Shown piece after piece: positions 23,395-35,297 of a DNA stretch of 64,000 nt. The notes below the pieces were generated by a model. The model made no database searches, was not told where the DNA came from, and worked only from the letters and a program-made list of their open reading frames with translations. Origin of the DNA: Branchinecta lynchi (lineage: Eukaryota; Arthropoda; Branchiopoda; Anostraca; Branchinectidae); NCBI GenBank assembly GCA_023053575.1, contig JAKZAP010000009.1:14613869-14677868 (forward strand), written 5' to 3'. A program made the translations under genes and the position numbers. Each line of letters begins with the position of its first letter. Positions within the stretch are counted from its first letter, which is position 1.

Positions 23395-24000
23395 AGGAGA
23401 CCTCGTACTACATAGTGTTTCTGCTAAGGTGTTCTAAAATCGTTGGCTGCTTTAAAACTTAGCTATGCTTACAAAACATTACACTATATTTCCATTTGTA
23501 TGAATGGCATGTAGTGAAGTATAAATGTTGTATTTATTTGAAGAAATCTTTCCATCCCGTGCATTACGAGTTTGTCTTCTCAGCCGGGCTCTGGACATTT
23601 TGTTATTTAGTTTGTAATTAAAAAGAACCTGACCCTGAACCTGAACTGGGCTTCGGCTGTTTTCCGCCTCTTTTCATGTTGCTTGACTTGGATGACGCAA
23701 ACTCGGCAAAATATGCATAACCGGTCTCGGACCAATAAGCTTTCTAAGATCGTTGGCTACTTTAGCTATGCCACAGAAAATTACACAAGGTTTCGGCTGT
23801 TTTAGCCTCTTGCCATGTCGCTTCCCTGGGATGAAAAACTAGGCAACGTTTTCAAAACCGGTCTTCGGACCAATAAGCTTATCGGAAACAATGACCGGAA
23901 GCCTGATTAGTCACATAAAGAGAACAAACGTGGCAAGGGTGATAATCAGTGTAATGCTAATAGAGGATATAGGGCTGAAGTCTGAACTGAAAATTTGTTT
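23391..24000 (+). repeat. Family B' repeats, tandem partial copies
   Basis: Immediately follows the previous B element and shares its TTAA. Begins TTAAAGGAGACCTCGTACTA and contains TTTCTGCTAAGGTGTTC and GGCTTCGGCTGTTTT. A second partial copy starts near 23740. The same sequence occurs at 14149-14430, with CTCGCACTACTTAGTATTTC. Related to B only at the ends and in the GGCTGTTTT block. Confidence 0.65.
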
Positions 24001-25095
24001 TTTAACCAGATTTGTATGGGGATACTATGCCTTTGCTACATCGCATGGTGTCCAATATTGGAGCGCCGTGTCCCAAAATTGAGGATTTGTGTATGACTGA
24101 AACACTGAGCTACTTTGAGCTATCATAGAGCTACAAGGAGATTCTTAAGCTATTGCCCTGTTCGAAATTTTATTTGGTCGATACTGTTTGTATTTTTATT
24201 TGTATCTGCAATCTGTTGTCCTATTTTATGTAATTCCTTTTCTTGTCTCGTCATTTTGGCGGAACAAAAGCCTCTCATTCATTCAGACTTGGAGATACAT
24301 TGAGCTACTCTGAGACAAGGTTACCACATCAAAACATTTAGAGAGTGAATTTTGGCCCAAAACAGAGAGTGAAATGGGAGTGAAATTTTTATGAAAAAAA
24401 ACACGTGATATGGTCCTTTTTGGTCGGAATCGCCTCTGCAAAAATGACACATCCTAATTTATTTTCACAGAAAAAAATTGAAATAGCCACTTCTAGTCGG
24501 AGTGCCTGCTACAAAACCGACACATTTGGAAGTTTTATGAAATAGAGCGAATTTTACATCCTACGTAGGACAAGAGTGACAAAAACGAAATAGAGTGACA
24601 ATTCACACTATCGTGCAACATGTGGCAACCCTGCTCTGAGATACTGAAAAATGCTCAAGAATACTTTTGGGGTACTCTCTGATCGGCAGACTGATGAGTC
24701 ACATAAAGAGAACAAACACAAACGTGGCAGTCGTGATAATCAGTGCAATGCTAATAGAGGAGATAGGATACCCTCTGAACTGATTTTTTTTTTTTTTTTT
24801 TGTTTACCAGATTCGTACACGTTATACACGTTGATTCGTTACACACACAAAATTGAGGATTTGCGTGTGACTGACACTATATAAGAGCTACATTGGGATT
24901 CTCGATGCTGTTTGTATTTTATTTGTATCTGTAATCTCTTGTCCTATTTTATGTAAATGCCTTAACCTTTGTACTTTATTCCTTTTCTTGTCTTGTCATT
25001 TTGGCGGAATAAAAGCTTTTCATTCATTCATAGTTGTAGATACACTGACCTCCTCTGAGAGGCTGAAAAATGCTTAAGGATACTTTTGGGGTACT
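23880..25095 (+). repeat. V direct duplication
   Basis: Segments at 23880-24340 and 24655-25095 share AGTCACATAAAGAGAACAAA, TTGTATCTGCAATCTGTTGT-like text, TTTTGGCGGAA(C/T)AAAAGC and (ATTC)n. The GGCGGAATAAAAGC plus CATTCATTCAT end looks like a LINE or SINE 3' tail. The spacer 24341-24654 shows nothing assignable. Confidence 0.65.
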
Positions 25096-26100
25096 TTCGG
25101 TCGGCTGTTCGAAGATACGTATGGTTTACCCTGAAAAAACAACAACATCTCTTACTGTGGCTACAAGGCCTAACATTACAAAAGTACATATGTAATTCCC
25201 TTTTATATAGTTCAATTGTTGACACAATTACAATTACATTCGGTTTATTTATCCATAAATATATTTTCCAAACAAAAAATAGTGCTGGACATGTCATTAC
25301 AAATAAAAAGACCAACCAAGGGATATATTTACAATTTATACGATTTATATATACAGTTCACGGTTTAAAATACAATTCATCAAAATACGAACGCGAATTA
25401 AAATGACAAGTACAAAAATAATTCGTGATAGGTGACACTACTATTATAAAATTCACGGTTTAAAATACAATTCATCAAAATACAAACGCGAATTAATAAT
25501 AATTAATTCTTCTTAATAATTTGGTTTAATATCCATGCATGGGTTAATAAACTTTCACTACGCAGTTTCCTTCGAGAATAGTACAGTAAAGAAAGAAACA
25601 AAAAGTACTCTTATTTCTGTCGTTCTGCCCGAAGTATCATAATCTTGTAACCATTAAACCAAACTCACCTTAATGCAACGAAATATAACCAAATTTATGG
25701 CAATCTTTTTTGGACCCATTGTTTACGGCTATCGTCACATCACTGAAGTACACTATACTTGCCCAAGCGTAAGCCATGTATAATTTGATACTTAAACACA
25801 CATTTAGCTCGAAGTAAACCCCTCATTTTGCAGCGATACCATCTCTTATAATTGGCTGTTATTTGTTTAGGTTAAACGCTTATTTATACACCTGCGAGAC
25901 TAAGGTTATGCCTTGTTAAACTTCACCACCGCAAGCCTGTGAAATTGCTGGTTTGTTTCTTCATGGTTTCACTTGCATTACGGCTGATAATTAAAAGTGG
26001 CGTACCAAGAAGGGTCTTAGGCGCCAGACGCTTCTAAGCACAATGATTTCTTCAAAGATAGCGTTATCTCGCAGCATGCACTGTTTATATTACAGTATTT

Positions 26101-27150
26101 TTAAAGGACTCCTCACACTATTTATTCTTCAGCTTACAGTGTTTTAAAGTTCAATGGGCACATAAAACTACCCCAATCCCACTCTGTAACAACCTAGTAA
26201 CAATGCTTACCCCCTAGATCAGCAGCTTTTTCAACAGTTTCCTCTCTGTGATATTTCAAAGCGGAATTTTTTGGGCCAGTACATGCTCAATTTACTAGCT
26301 TGGACAAAGATAAAAGTGATGTTTCTTATAATACTTAGTATATCTTTATTATAGCATAAATCAGCTTGTATAATTCAGATTTGAATAGGTTATTTGTTTT
26401 TGAATGATTTTTGTAGCTACATTATTTTGTATAAGCTTATTGCATATTCTGGTACATTTTATAAAGCAAGCTAACCAAGCTTCACAATACTATTCCACAA
26501 AGAAAAACTTTTAATAGGCAGTTTAAGCCATGGAACTTCTGAGGAAACACTACAACAATCAGGTAGACTGCATCTGCGGCTTGACTTTGGTGACATCTCA
26601 AATATATCCTTTTATATCAAGCATTGCTGGGAGTTTTTGAATATCCTGCCACGATATCCCAGCTGCTAAGATTTGGATCGCCGAAATGCCAGAGAGGTAA
26701 AGACAAGGGATAACAAGAAAACGGACGATTTTCGTAGCGCCTTCTAAAAACAGTCGGAAATGTTTATTTGTGAAGCATTTAATACAAAGTAAAGCATTAG
26801 AAGTGTCCATTGTGCTTTAAAATATTTGAATACTTTAATACTTTCAACATTTGCTTTCAACAAATAACCCAGGGTTTTGGCTGTTTTAAGCCTTTTCCGA
26901 GACACGACTTTTAGCGAAAACAGGGAAATAATTTACAGAACAGGTTTTTGTGATGGAAAAACTTCTCGCAGAGAACCGTCGACAGCGTGGTACACATTGA
27001 CGGTAGCAAAACGCAAGTGAGAAAATCAGCGTGGTTTCGTTAGAGGGGTTAGAATGTACCGTACGAAATGGGAGTGTCCGGATTTAGAAATATATGGAGT
27101 GATTATGGAAGTAGGTTGCGTTAGTATCATAGGTAAGACAGGCCCTTTAA
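26101..27150 (+). mobile_element. Family B TTAA element split by K3
   Basis: Starts TTAA-AGGACTCCTCACACTA and ends ACAGGCCC-TTTAA. At position 26144 the K3 element interrupts it exactly at a TTAA, and B resumes at 26821 with AATATTTGAATACTTTAA, the sequence expected from intact copies. Confidence 0.85.
26144..26820 (-). mobile_element. Family K element, copy K3, inside B
   Basis: Flanked by TTAA on both sides (26144-26147 and 26817-26820). Ends AGTTCAATGGGCACAT... and ...GTCCATTGTGCT. ORF of 70 codons intact on minus 26598-26810. The host B element resumes without loss. Confidence 0.93.
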
Positions 27151-27482
27151 ATAGTTGAATACTTCAAAACTGCTTTCAAAAATTTACCAACAGCGTTGGC
27201 TGTTTTAAGCCTTTTCCCGGTCCCGTTGGCATCTAGCAAAAACAGAGAAAAATGTACGTAACCGTTTTTTCTGATGAATAACTTCTCGCAAAAAAGGGTC
27301 AACAGCATGATAAGCATCGAAGATGGCGAAATAACGCAAGTGAGAAAATCATTGAGATGTCGTTAAGGGGGGGGGGGAGTAGTGTACTGTCTGAAATCCG
27401 GGTCTTGGTGTTAGAAATGAATGGAGTGACTACGGCAGTAGATTGCATTAATATTAGGATATAGGTAGGATAGGTCATTTAA
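27147..27482 (+). mobile_element. Family B element, 5'-shortened, abutting the previous one
   Basis: Shares the TTAA at 27147 and enters B at the internal AGTTGAATACTTCAAAAC segment, so the first part is missing. Ends GATAGGTCAT-TTAA. Contains a G-run near 27367. Confidence 0.65.
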
Positions 27483-28924
27483 GATGACATCAAAATTCGC
27501 AGTTTCCACTTTCAGCCAAATTTGCAGTATGTTTCGTGAAATAACCTACCGGCAAGCATTAGGGTTGTTTAATCATTCGTTTTTTTTAGGAAAAAGTAAA
27601 AAAAAAACACGAAAATGGGTAGGGTGCTTAGGTATTGAGGAGGAGAGATGGTTGAGGGGAGTTAATGGAGGGATGTCTTAGGGAACAAAGTTGATTTGAA
27701 GAGTTGACATAGTGATTAGGAGATTTCCGTTATAAACATGTTTTGTACTAATATTTTTTCGCTTTCTCAACTTTTTGAACGCGCATTTATGTCCGACAGG
27801 TTCAAAATGTAAATGGTTCTGTCTAGAAATTAAAATAACGTAAAAAGATGATCTACTAGATTGCAAAGAGGGCGGCCGCGCTACATTTCACGCAAATGAC
27901 GCCGCGAAATTCGAAACAGCGAGGTCAGTCGAAGTGTCATTTGTGTCAAATCAGCTCGGCCAGCGCTCTGTGTGTACTACTATGTCACGCGGACTCTATG
28001 CAGTTGAAAGTCGTAAATGTCATGCTGCCGCAAAAATTGTGCTTTCTTGATTCTAATGAATATATATGCAACCTATCAAGTGGAGATCCGTGCATTATGG
28101 TGGAACACCGATCTTTGGTCTACACACACGTGAATCTGCATTTGTTTGTATATGACTGAAGAATAAAAAAATGAATGAAAATAATGCATTATGTTCGTAA
28201 GACGTCTGATTGCCTGTTAATCAAGTTCTGACAAAATATCACCGAGCAAATACTTCAACGTAAGTTCCTATTAAGTGCCGAGACAGATTCATTTTATCTT
28301 GGAAGATTAACACCTGACACTCAAATGTTTACACAAGATAATGATAGTAATCCTGTTTCAAACGAATCTTTTTGAGTGAAAATAATTTAAAATAAGCAAA
28401 CCCGTAAAGGTGCGAATTCCGAACCAAATTACATGTTGCTGTTACATCGTTTGAGATGATTAAGTTCCAACAAAGGTGAATTTACTAACCTCAGACGCCA
28501 TGGAGTATGCACTACAAAAGAATAACACCGAATAAAACAATGTCAGTCGGGCTTAGGTCTGTTCTGACTGGTTGCTACATCGCAGGACAATGCTTGAATC
28601 ATCTTCTGTTTGCGGATGACCTTGTAATCCATTTCCCCGACTGTGTTTGGTTTAAATCGGCTACTCGCAATTCGTGATGTGTTTGCCAGTGAGTATGACG
28701 TGATTTTTAACACTTAGAAAACGTATGCTATGGCTTTTATTCCGACTGGATGTAAAGTCGTGAAACAAGAAGTTTATTTGAGTGGGCGGAACATTACTTT
28801 TGTTGATGAATTCCGTTACCTTGGATTTTATTTTGAAAAGGATCTCAGAGATGATCGCCATATTTCTGAGATTATGAAAAGTTATTGTAAAGAGCAAATG
28901 CTTTGGTTGGGAAATTTGGTTTCC

Positions 28925-29601
28925 TTAAAGCACAATGGACACTTCTAATGCTTTACTTTGTATTAAATGCTTCACAAATAAACATTTCCGACTTCCTTTA
29001 GAAGGCGCTACGAAAATCGGCCGTTTTCTTGTTATCCCTTGTCTTTACCTCTCTGGCATTTCGGCGATCCAAATCTTAGGAGCTGGGATATCGTGGCTGA
29101 AAATTCAAAAACTCCCAGCAATGCTTGATAGAAAAGGATATATTTGAGATGTCACCAAAGTCAAGCCGCAGATGCAGTTTACCTTATTGTTCTAGTGTTT
29201 CATCAGAAGTTCCATGGCTTAATGTGCCTCTTAAAAGTTTTTCTTTGTGGAACAGTGTTGTGAAGCTCGGTTAACTTGCTTTATAAAATGTACCCGAATA
29301 TGCAATAAGCTAATAAAAATTACATAGCTACACAAATCATTAAAAGACAAATAACCTATTCAAATCTGAATTATACAAGCTGATTCATGCATAAAATAAA
29401 GATATACTAAGTATTATAAGAAACATCACTTTTATCTTTGTCCAAGCTAGTAAATTGAGCATGTACTGGCCCAAAAAATTACGCTTTAAAATATCAAAGA
29501 GAGGAAACTGTTGAAAAAGCTGCTGATCTAGGGGGTAAGCATTGTTCCTAGGTTGTTACAGAGTGGGATTGGGGTAGTTTGATGTGCCCATTGAACTTTA
29601 A
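28925..29601 (+). mobile_element. Family K element, copy K4, inside a LINE
   Basis: Flanked by TTAA (28925-28928 and 29598-29601). Left end AGCACAATGGACACTTC, right end GATGTGCCCATTGAACT; the ends pair at 14 of 17 positions. Intact 70-codon ORF at 28935-29147, whose ATG lies within the terminal repeat. It separates two parts of a reverse-transcriptase pseudogene. Confidence 0.93.
28935..29147 (+). CDS. Hypothetical 70-aa ORF of K elements
   Basis: Reading frame of 70 codons starting inside the terminal inverted repeat: MDTSNALLCIKCFTNKHFRL, then a middle with SGISAIQILGAGISW and an end PAMLDRKGYI. The same frame is open, with the same length, in K1 (minus 3144-3356), K2 (minus 11184-11396) and K3 (minus 26598-26810). 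The four differ by a handful of substitutions, mostly amino-acid changing, with no stop or frameshift. I do not recognise the sequence. It has a hydrophobic stretch (IGRFLVIPCLYLSG) and three cysteines. It may be the remnant N-terminus of a longer protein of the autonomous parent, a short real peptide, or an accidental frame in a young family; the replacement-rich differences argue against strong selection. There is no visible promoter. Confidence 0.3.
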   Translation: MDTSNALLCIKCFTNKHFRLPLEGATKIGRFLVIPCLYLSGISAIQILGAGISWLKIQKLPAMLDRKGYI

Positions 29602-30239
29602 CGAGGATATGAAGATACGGTTGTATAAAACATTTTGCTACCAGCTAGGCCTAGTTACGAATGCTAGAGAGGGTTCACTATCAAGATTACAGGTTGTGTA
29701 TAACAGTGCGTTTCTAGTGTCAAAACGTTGTTTTACATTGAAAGAGCTCCATCGGAAAGCTTGTGTGTCTCTATTTATTCGCCTCAATAAGAGTGATAAT
29801 GATCTTCTACAGTTGGCCGCAAAACCTATCTTCTATCATCTTGGAGTGTGGAAGGCACTTTTAGCTGATTGTTTTGCTTTGGCCGAGTAATAAGTAGTTA
29901 GCGGTTGCTTTGTTGATGTGTTATTTTTCCTTTTTATTATTTATTTTTTGTTAGATTATGTCTTTTTTTTGCTGATTTAAATACATCATTCATCATTTAA
30001 AACAATTCTGTCCAAATATCTTTGACATAATTAATTTGCTTATTTGGCTGTCTGTAAAGGGTGTGGATAAAGGTAAAAAAAAAGGACACAAAACCAGCCA
30101 GGAAACTGCAAGAAAAACATTAAAAATAAATTACTTACTTACTTACCGGTAGTAGTAATAAATACTGGCCATACTTGTATAGTAAAAAATATATACGCTT
30201 TTAATTGTGGAAGTCAGTAATCAATATTTCTGCCTTTTC

Positions 30240-30530
30240 GTACAGCTCCAAATGAGTAGGCTATCTTTTATTAAAATAATTAGTTATAAACATCCAGTTT
30301 GTAAATAAGGTTGTCAGTATATTAAAGTTTAATGAGGTTTCTAAGTTCAAGTAAAGTAAGGTCAATGTAAATATTGAGTAGTTTCGGGAATTTGTTAAAT
30401 ATGTAAAATGTAAATATGTGTCCGTGCTTCGGTGTAACTTGTGATTTTGAATTCAGTTAGTAATTAGTATCCAGCCCTTCTAGCGAATAGGGAAAATAAA
30501 CTAGTGTTAGTCTGTCCAAGACTATATCAC
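30240..30530 (+). repeat. Repeat F, intact copy
   Basis: Contains TATTAAAGTTTAATGAGG, GTAAATATGTGTCCGTGC and AATAAACTAGTGTTAGTC. Matches 54190-54640. Could be the 3' untranslated part of a LINE; no coding sequence seen. Confidence 0.7.
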
Positions 30531-31325
30531 AGGCTACTGTCTTTATTATTGGCGTGTTTTTGTCTCCAACAAATCCCCCCCCCCCCATCGATAAGAGATC
30601 TTAACTTCTGATAGAAGACAATTCTGGCAATCGCTTAGGTAGTATTTTATTTACTTTTGATTTTTTTTCATTGTTCGAAGCACATGCCCAGTTTAGTTGT
30701 AATCACCCTTGCTAAATGGAAAATATAATTAGCCTTTAAAAGAACCATCTTGCTTATTTTGGCTTTTATATGGTCCTTAGCTCCTTTGTGGAATTAAAAG
30801 CTTCTGAAATCCCCTTCGCCACTGTTTTGTTTTATACCTGTGACTTCTTAGCCATTTTTTGGCCGAGCCGAGTTTTGCCAGTCGTGTAACGTAATCTTCA
30901 GGTCTTTCCTCCGTTTTGGACTTACTAGTTTTGCGTGGTTTTCTCACTTTTTAACCATGGCGCGTTCAGTTTTGAAATATTTTGCGTCCAGCCGCGTGGT
31001 AGCGCGGAAGGGCAGAATAGAGTAGACAAGCGCTAGAAAGCAAATTGCTCCTTTCATTTGGAAAGTAATGGTATTTTCAGAAACCATTGTTTCTGGGCCA
31101 TTTCACAGTGAAAACATCATTTCTAGAAGAGTTGTGCTTTGTGAGTTCAAATGTTTTGTTTGTCTGTCTTTTCATAAAAGCACACGTTTAGTATTTCCAT
31201 TTGTGGAACTAACTTTTCTTTAAAATAACTTCATGTTTGTTTCCCGTCCGGCATGAGTATTGTTGTGAAGTTACAATTATTATGGAAATAAAAAGATCGT
31301 TGCAAGTTTGCATTCCAAAAGTTCT

Positions 31326-31417
31326 TGAGGGGCTGCCCACCGTCCATCTTGGTGTACACCAGGCGCTCAGTGCCTGGGAAAGGTGTACACGAATTGGAGA
31401 GTGGGTAACCCCTCGAA
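31326..31417. mobile_element. GAGGGGTTGC-family short copy
   Basis: TTGAGGGGCTGCCCACC on the left and GAGTGGGTAACCCCTCGAA on the right, with inner GGTGTACACCAGGCGCTC. About 90 bp; no clear target duplication. Confidence 0.7.
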
Positions 31418-31827
31418 CCTTTCATGACAACTAGTATCTTCAGTATGGAGCCGTATATCCCTTGTCCCTATTTGCACTCGTTGAAAGATATCTTTTAGTT
31501 TTTACAGTTTAATCGCATGTTGTTAGGTAATAATTTTATTCAATATATTCATTGCAAAATAGGAGTTACAGTTCTAAACAAACACTCAGGTGATTTACTG
31601 CAAGTCGTAACTCATCGTCCTCACTAATTATCGCAGCAGACATACGACTAAACGAAAACGAAAGAAGGCAGTTGTTCGTCCCATTTTTTGCCCCTAGCCA
31701 ACTGGTGAATTAAGCTTATCCTCGCAATATTAAAAAATATGGAGAAGACAAATACGTACGGTACAAAGAACAAGTTCAATGTACCAATTAAAATAAATTA
31801 AAGACTATAAAGTATTGCTTCATTCTA

Positions 31828-32157
31828 CACTGTAAAAAAAAATCTTGCAGGATTTTCTACTGGGATTAATCTTGTCTTTATTAAGATAAGTCTGATTCTA
31901 ATTCGAATTAATCATATCCCAGTAAAGATAACATTAATGCCCAGTAGTAAATACTTCAGTTAACTTTAATCCTTATTCACTGTAAAAAAAAATCTTGCAG
32001 TATTTGCTACTGGGATTAATCTTATCTTTATTGAGACAAGATTACACCTAATTCGGATTAATCTTATCCCAATAGAGATAAGATTAATCCCAGTAGAAAA
32101 TACTGCATCCTTATTCGGAGAAATTTTTTAAAGTGTCCGGAGAAACTTTTTGCAGTG
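31828..32157. mobile_element. Q element, head-to-tail dimer
   Basis: Two units beginning CACTGTAAAAAAAAATCTTG at 31828 and 31978; the second ends TTTTTGCAGTG followed by TA. Each unit is a foldback (ACTGGGATTAATCTTATC against GATAAGATTAATCCCAGT). The first unit lacks its right end. TA flanks and CACTG ends resemble Tc1/mariner-derived MITEs. Confidence 0.85.
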
Positions 32158-32277
32158 TAATCTAAACTCCATCAAAATCGAATGTGCCTTTACTATTCAG
32201 CAAAATTGTATAAATCGCGGCTTACTATTAACCCCAAAACAAATATTTGGGGAAGGAGAGGAAGTAGTTAGATAAAA

Positions 32278-32457
32278 CCAGGGTTGGTCACCAAAAGTAA
32301 CTTCGTACACCCTCGAAAGTAACCCAAAAGTATCTCAAAGTAACCCCATGTAACCTAATGCAACCCAAAGTAACCCAATGTTACCAAAAATAACCCTGAG
32401 TAACCCAAAGTATCCTGAAGGAACTCGTACACCCTGGTTCTTGGTGACCAACCCTGG
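32278..32457. mobile_element. R foldback element, copy 1
   Basis: Ends CCAGGGTTGGTCACCAA and TTGGTGACCAACCCTGG. The inside is an irregular series of about 10-bp words such as AGTAACCCAAAGTATC. No clear target duplication. Confidence 0.85.
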
Positions 32458-32759
32458 AGGTAAAGACTGGTCCTAACTTTTGCTAAACGTGTGGGTGTGG
32501 TAATGAAAGTGTGAGTAATTTTTTGGCAGAATGATTTGTGGAAGGGAAATGTTTGAGGTGAGAGAATATGGGAATGAGGGGTTTGTATAAAGAAATAAAT
32601 GAATTTAGATCTATCAAAGTACTTGGAAGATTCATCTGGACAAGTCCTGACAGAGAAAATATTTGTCTCTCTAGATTTAAAATTTGTGCGGTCATGTTCT
32701 CGTTTTTGTTTATTGGCATTTGTTCTTATTTTGATGTCCATAGTCGACTTTTATGGTTG

Positions 32760-32905
32760 GGGGTTGACCCCCCCCCCCCCCGAAACATACAAAAATAATA
32801 ATTTTTATAGGGTTTTCCCTATGATCTGTGTGTTTTCTGTACTTTTTTGCCCGACCAGCAGGCAACCCCCCCCCCAAATAAATTCCTGGATACGGGCCTG
32901 GCCTT
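32760..32905. repeat. G-tract repeat, copy 2 (inverted)
   Basis: C-run, AAACATACAAAAATAATAAT, a segment with CTGTACTTTTTTGCCCGACC, C-run, then TTCCTGGATACGGGCCTGG. Confidence 0.75.
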
Positions 32906-33885
32906 AAATCTATCTTTTTAAGAGTGTTTGACTCGTTTTCATGTTAAAATTATCATTTCGAATGCTTCTCAATGATTTTGATTTTTAATAGTTTTTCTAT
33001 TGTAAAAAGTAAAGGTGAAAATATTAAGGTAAATGTTAAGTTACGAAGGGTTAAGTTACACTTAATGTAAGGCTAATAGAATTTTAAAGTAAAAATGGAA
33101 AGAGTGAGTACCACACTTGTATCGCTAAGTGGAGAGGAGGGAAAACAAAATCAACATATATTATATAACAATGGCAGTGGCAAATCCAATGGTTCCCGAT
33201 TTTTTGTTCACTACTGTTTATTTTCGAATACGCTGTGCTAATTATGGACCTTATATGAACCGGCGTTGGTGATTCTGGGATCGGAGCAATGCCAACTAAA
33301 GAGATGAAGAGTCTGGTGGTCGCAATAAAAAAATCCCGAAGCCGTAAATCGATCAAGAGATATGGGATTGATTTTAATCTGATGAGAGATTTAAATACGT
33401 CTAGAAGGCGGCATAACTAAGCAAAGGCGTCTGGTTGCTTTTTTAATTCTGATTTATTGATCTCACATCTAGACAGTAGTAGGCTAGAGCCAGGAATCTA
33501 CCGTAATGGTCATTCATGATGTTTATTGTGACAAATGTTATTTGCATACAGAAAAAGATGATGGAGTTACTACACTGAGGGTTACTATGTTTTAGGTACC
33601 ACTGAACCAGCCTCCTTGGGGACCGACTGTGCGCCATGAATCTGGGCACTTAATGTATAGTCGTTTTCTGATGAGTATCCCCCTGGAAATCACTTGTAAA
33701 ATAGTTATAGGAATAGTTTATTACACTAAAGCCTTGCGGCCACGGTAAATTACATAACACACACAGACAAAACAATATTTACATATTATACCTTTAAATT
33801 ACCTTAAATCGCAATTCCAGCGAGATAAAATGGGATCATCCCCCTGTAAGGTCTCTCGCTGGTTAGTAGCTTGGTTCAATCAATC

Positions 33886-34243
33886 CAGGGGCGGATCCAG
33901 CCTTCCGTTCTAGGGGGGACGATTCTTACCGAAAAGAGTGGGGGTAGTGACCTTTTTGTCGGCCACAAGGCTGATTTTTTCCGCGTTTTAAGTGTCCCTG
34001 TCGGTCTCTTATTTAAACAAAAATGTGGTTTTCATATATTACAATAATGGTAAAAACTGTACTTGATGAACTGACAACTGTTTATAAGAAAAATTCAAGC
34101 TCCTGGCTCCACTTGTAAAAAGATTTTAGAGTCTAGTTACAGTAGTTAGAACATGCGTTAATGCAGACTTCCGTAAGTGCAGTAAAACAAAACAAAAAAT
34201 TACAGCCCGTCTAGGGGGGGCCCCCCCTCTCGATCCGCCCCTG
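33886..34243. mobile_element. Non-autonomous hAT-like element with 8-bp target duplication
   Basis: Ends CAGGGGCGGATCCAG and CTCGATCCGCCCCTG (inverted), flanked by AATCAATC at 33878-33885 and 34244-34251. The CAGGGGCGG terminus and 8-bp duplication fit hAT transposons. 358 bp, no ORF of note, with G/C runs just inside the ends. Confidence 0.92.
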
Positions 34244-35297
34244 AATCAATCAATCAAGTTTAATCCAAATGGCTAAAAGCTAGACGAGGAATACAAATTA
34301 ACGAAATACACAGACACGAAACAAATTAACTAATACACTTACAAGATATGACCCGAAATAAATGATGGGATGAAACTAAGTAAATATTGGGCAGAAGAAT
34401 TAGCTGGATATGGGGAAAACTGATTGCCAGTATTCTCTCCGACCGACGCAGGTTGGTATATTGTTGTGCTTACTCACTGTTGTGCACTCCAGTGTAGCCG
34501 ACATTTATCATGTTTCCAGTCTTCGTCCACGCCTTTTTTAAGCCATCCAGGATAGAAGCGTTGGTCGTGTTTTTCCGAAAGACTTAAACAACACATGACA
34601 ATGAAACAAAAGAAAACGAAACCGGGCAAAGCTAGAATTGCTCCCTGTGCGACATTCCCAGACAGACAAACCTTCCGATATTTTAAATTCCTACAAAAGA
34701 TTTTTCCCCAACCTTCATATGTGTATCCAGTTTTCCGGAAAGAAATCTTACGTGTCGGAAATATGACAGTTTCAGTTTCGGTGAATCAGTTTACAGCGTC
34801 TTCTATTTCATGTATCTTTTCTCAATTGATCTCGTACGGTATTCCGTCTATGTGAATATACGATGGTCAGAAATGATGATGGTAACAATAACGAAAGCTT
34901 TTACTTTGCCGAATTATGACCAGCGTCGCTTATACCTGTGTAATATTAGTAATTAATTGCGACCCAGTTTGTTCACTGAGTAACTAATTACTATTTAATC
35001 ACCTATTCACTTTAAGGTTAAGCCCAAAGCTCATGGGACTTCATTAACTGATTTGAGTTAAAGTTAAAAACATCTGAACGTCTATTCCTTCGCCGTCTAG
35101 CAAGCAGTGACAAAAGCAAAACATCATCATCATCCATGTCTCCTGCCACGTGGCTGTAATTTCAAATTTTTCGCGTTAAATTCAGTTGCCGACGAAAATT
35201 CAGTAGCATCCAGGCGATACAAATCTTCTGTCGCGACCATTGAGAAATCTCGTTCATCGCCGCGATTTGCTCTGTGTGAACCTAGGGTTAGTCATCA

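Larger units (their letters stand above)
28540..29995 (+). pseudogene. Non-LTR retrotransposon (LINE) reverse transcriptase fragment split by K4
   Basis: 5'-truncated. The plus-strand peptide HLLFADDLVIHFPDC contains the reverse-transcriptase box FADD (28609-28620). One base change of frame follows, then VFASEYDVIFNT, a stop, KTYAMAF, and FVDEFRYLGFYFEKDLRDD, the usual F-x-x-x-x-R-Y-L-G region after the catalytic box. K4 (28925-29601) interrupts. The C-terminal part continues at 29602 as MKIRLYKTFCYQLG and RLQVVYNSAFL, then KACVSLFIRLN, ending in a stop at 29890. The 3' end has AAATACATCATTCATCATTT. Order and motifs fit CR1- or Jockey-like LINEs; clade not decidable by eye. Frameshift and stop show it is dead. 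The part before FADD is missing. Confidence 0.85.

Noticed and set aside
32278..32457. Interstitial telomere
   Set aside because: The repeated word is GGGTTACTTT-like, irregular, and enclosed in inverted ends shared with another copy, so it is a mobile element.
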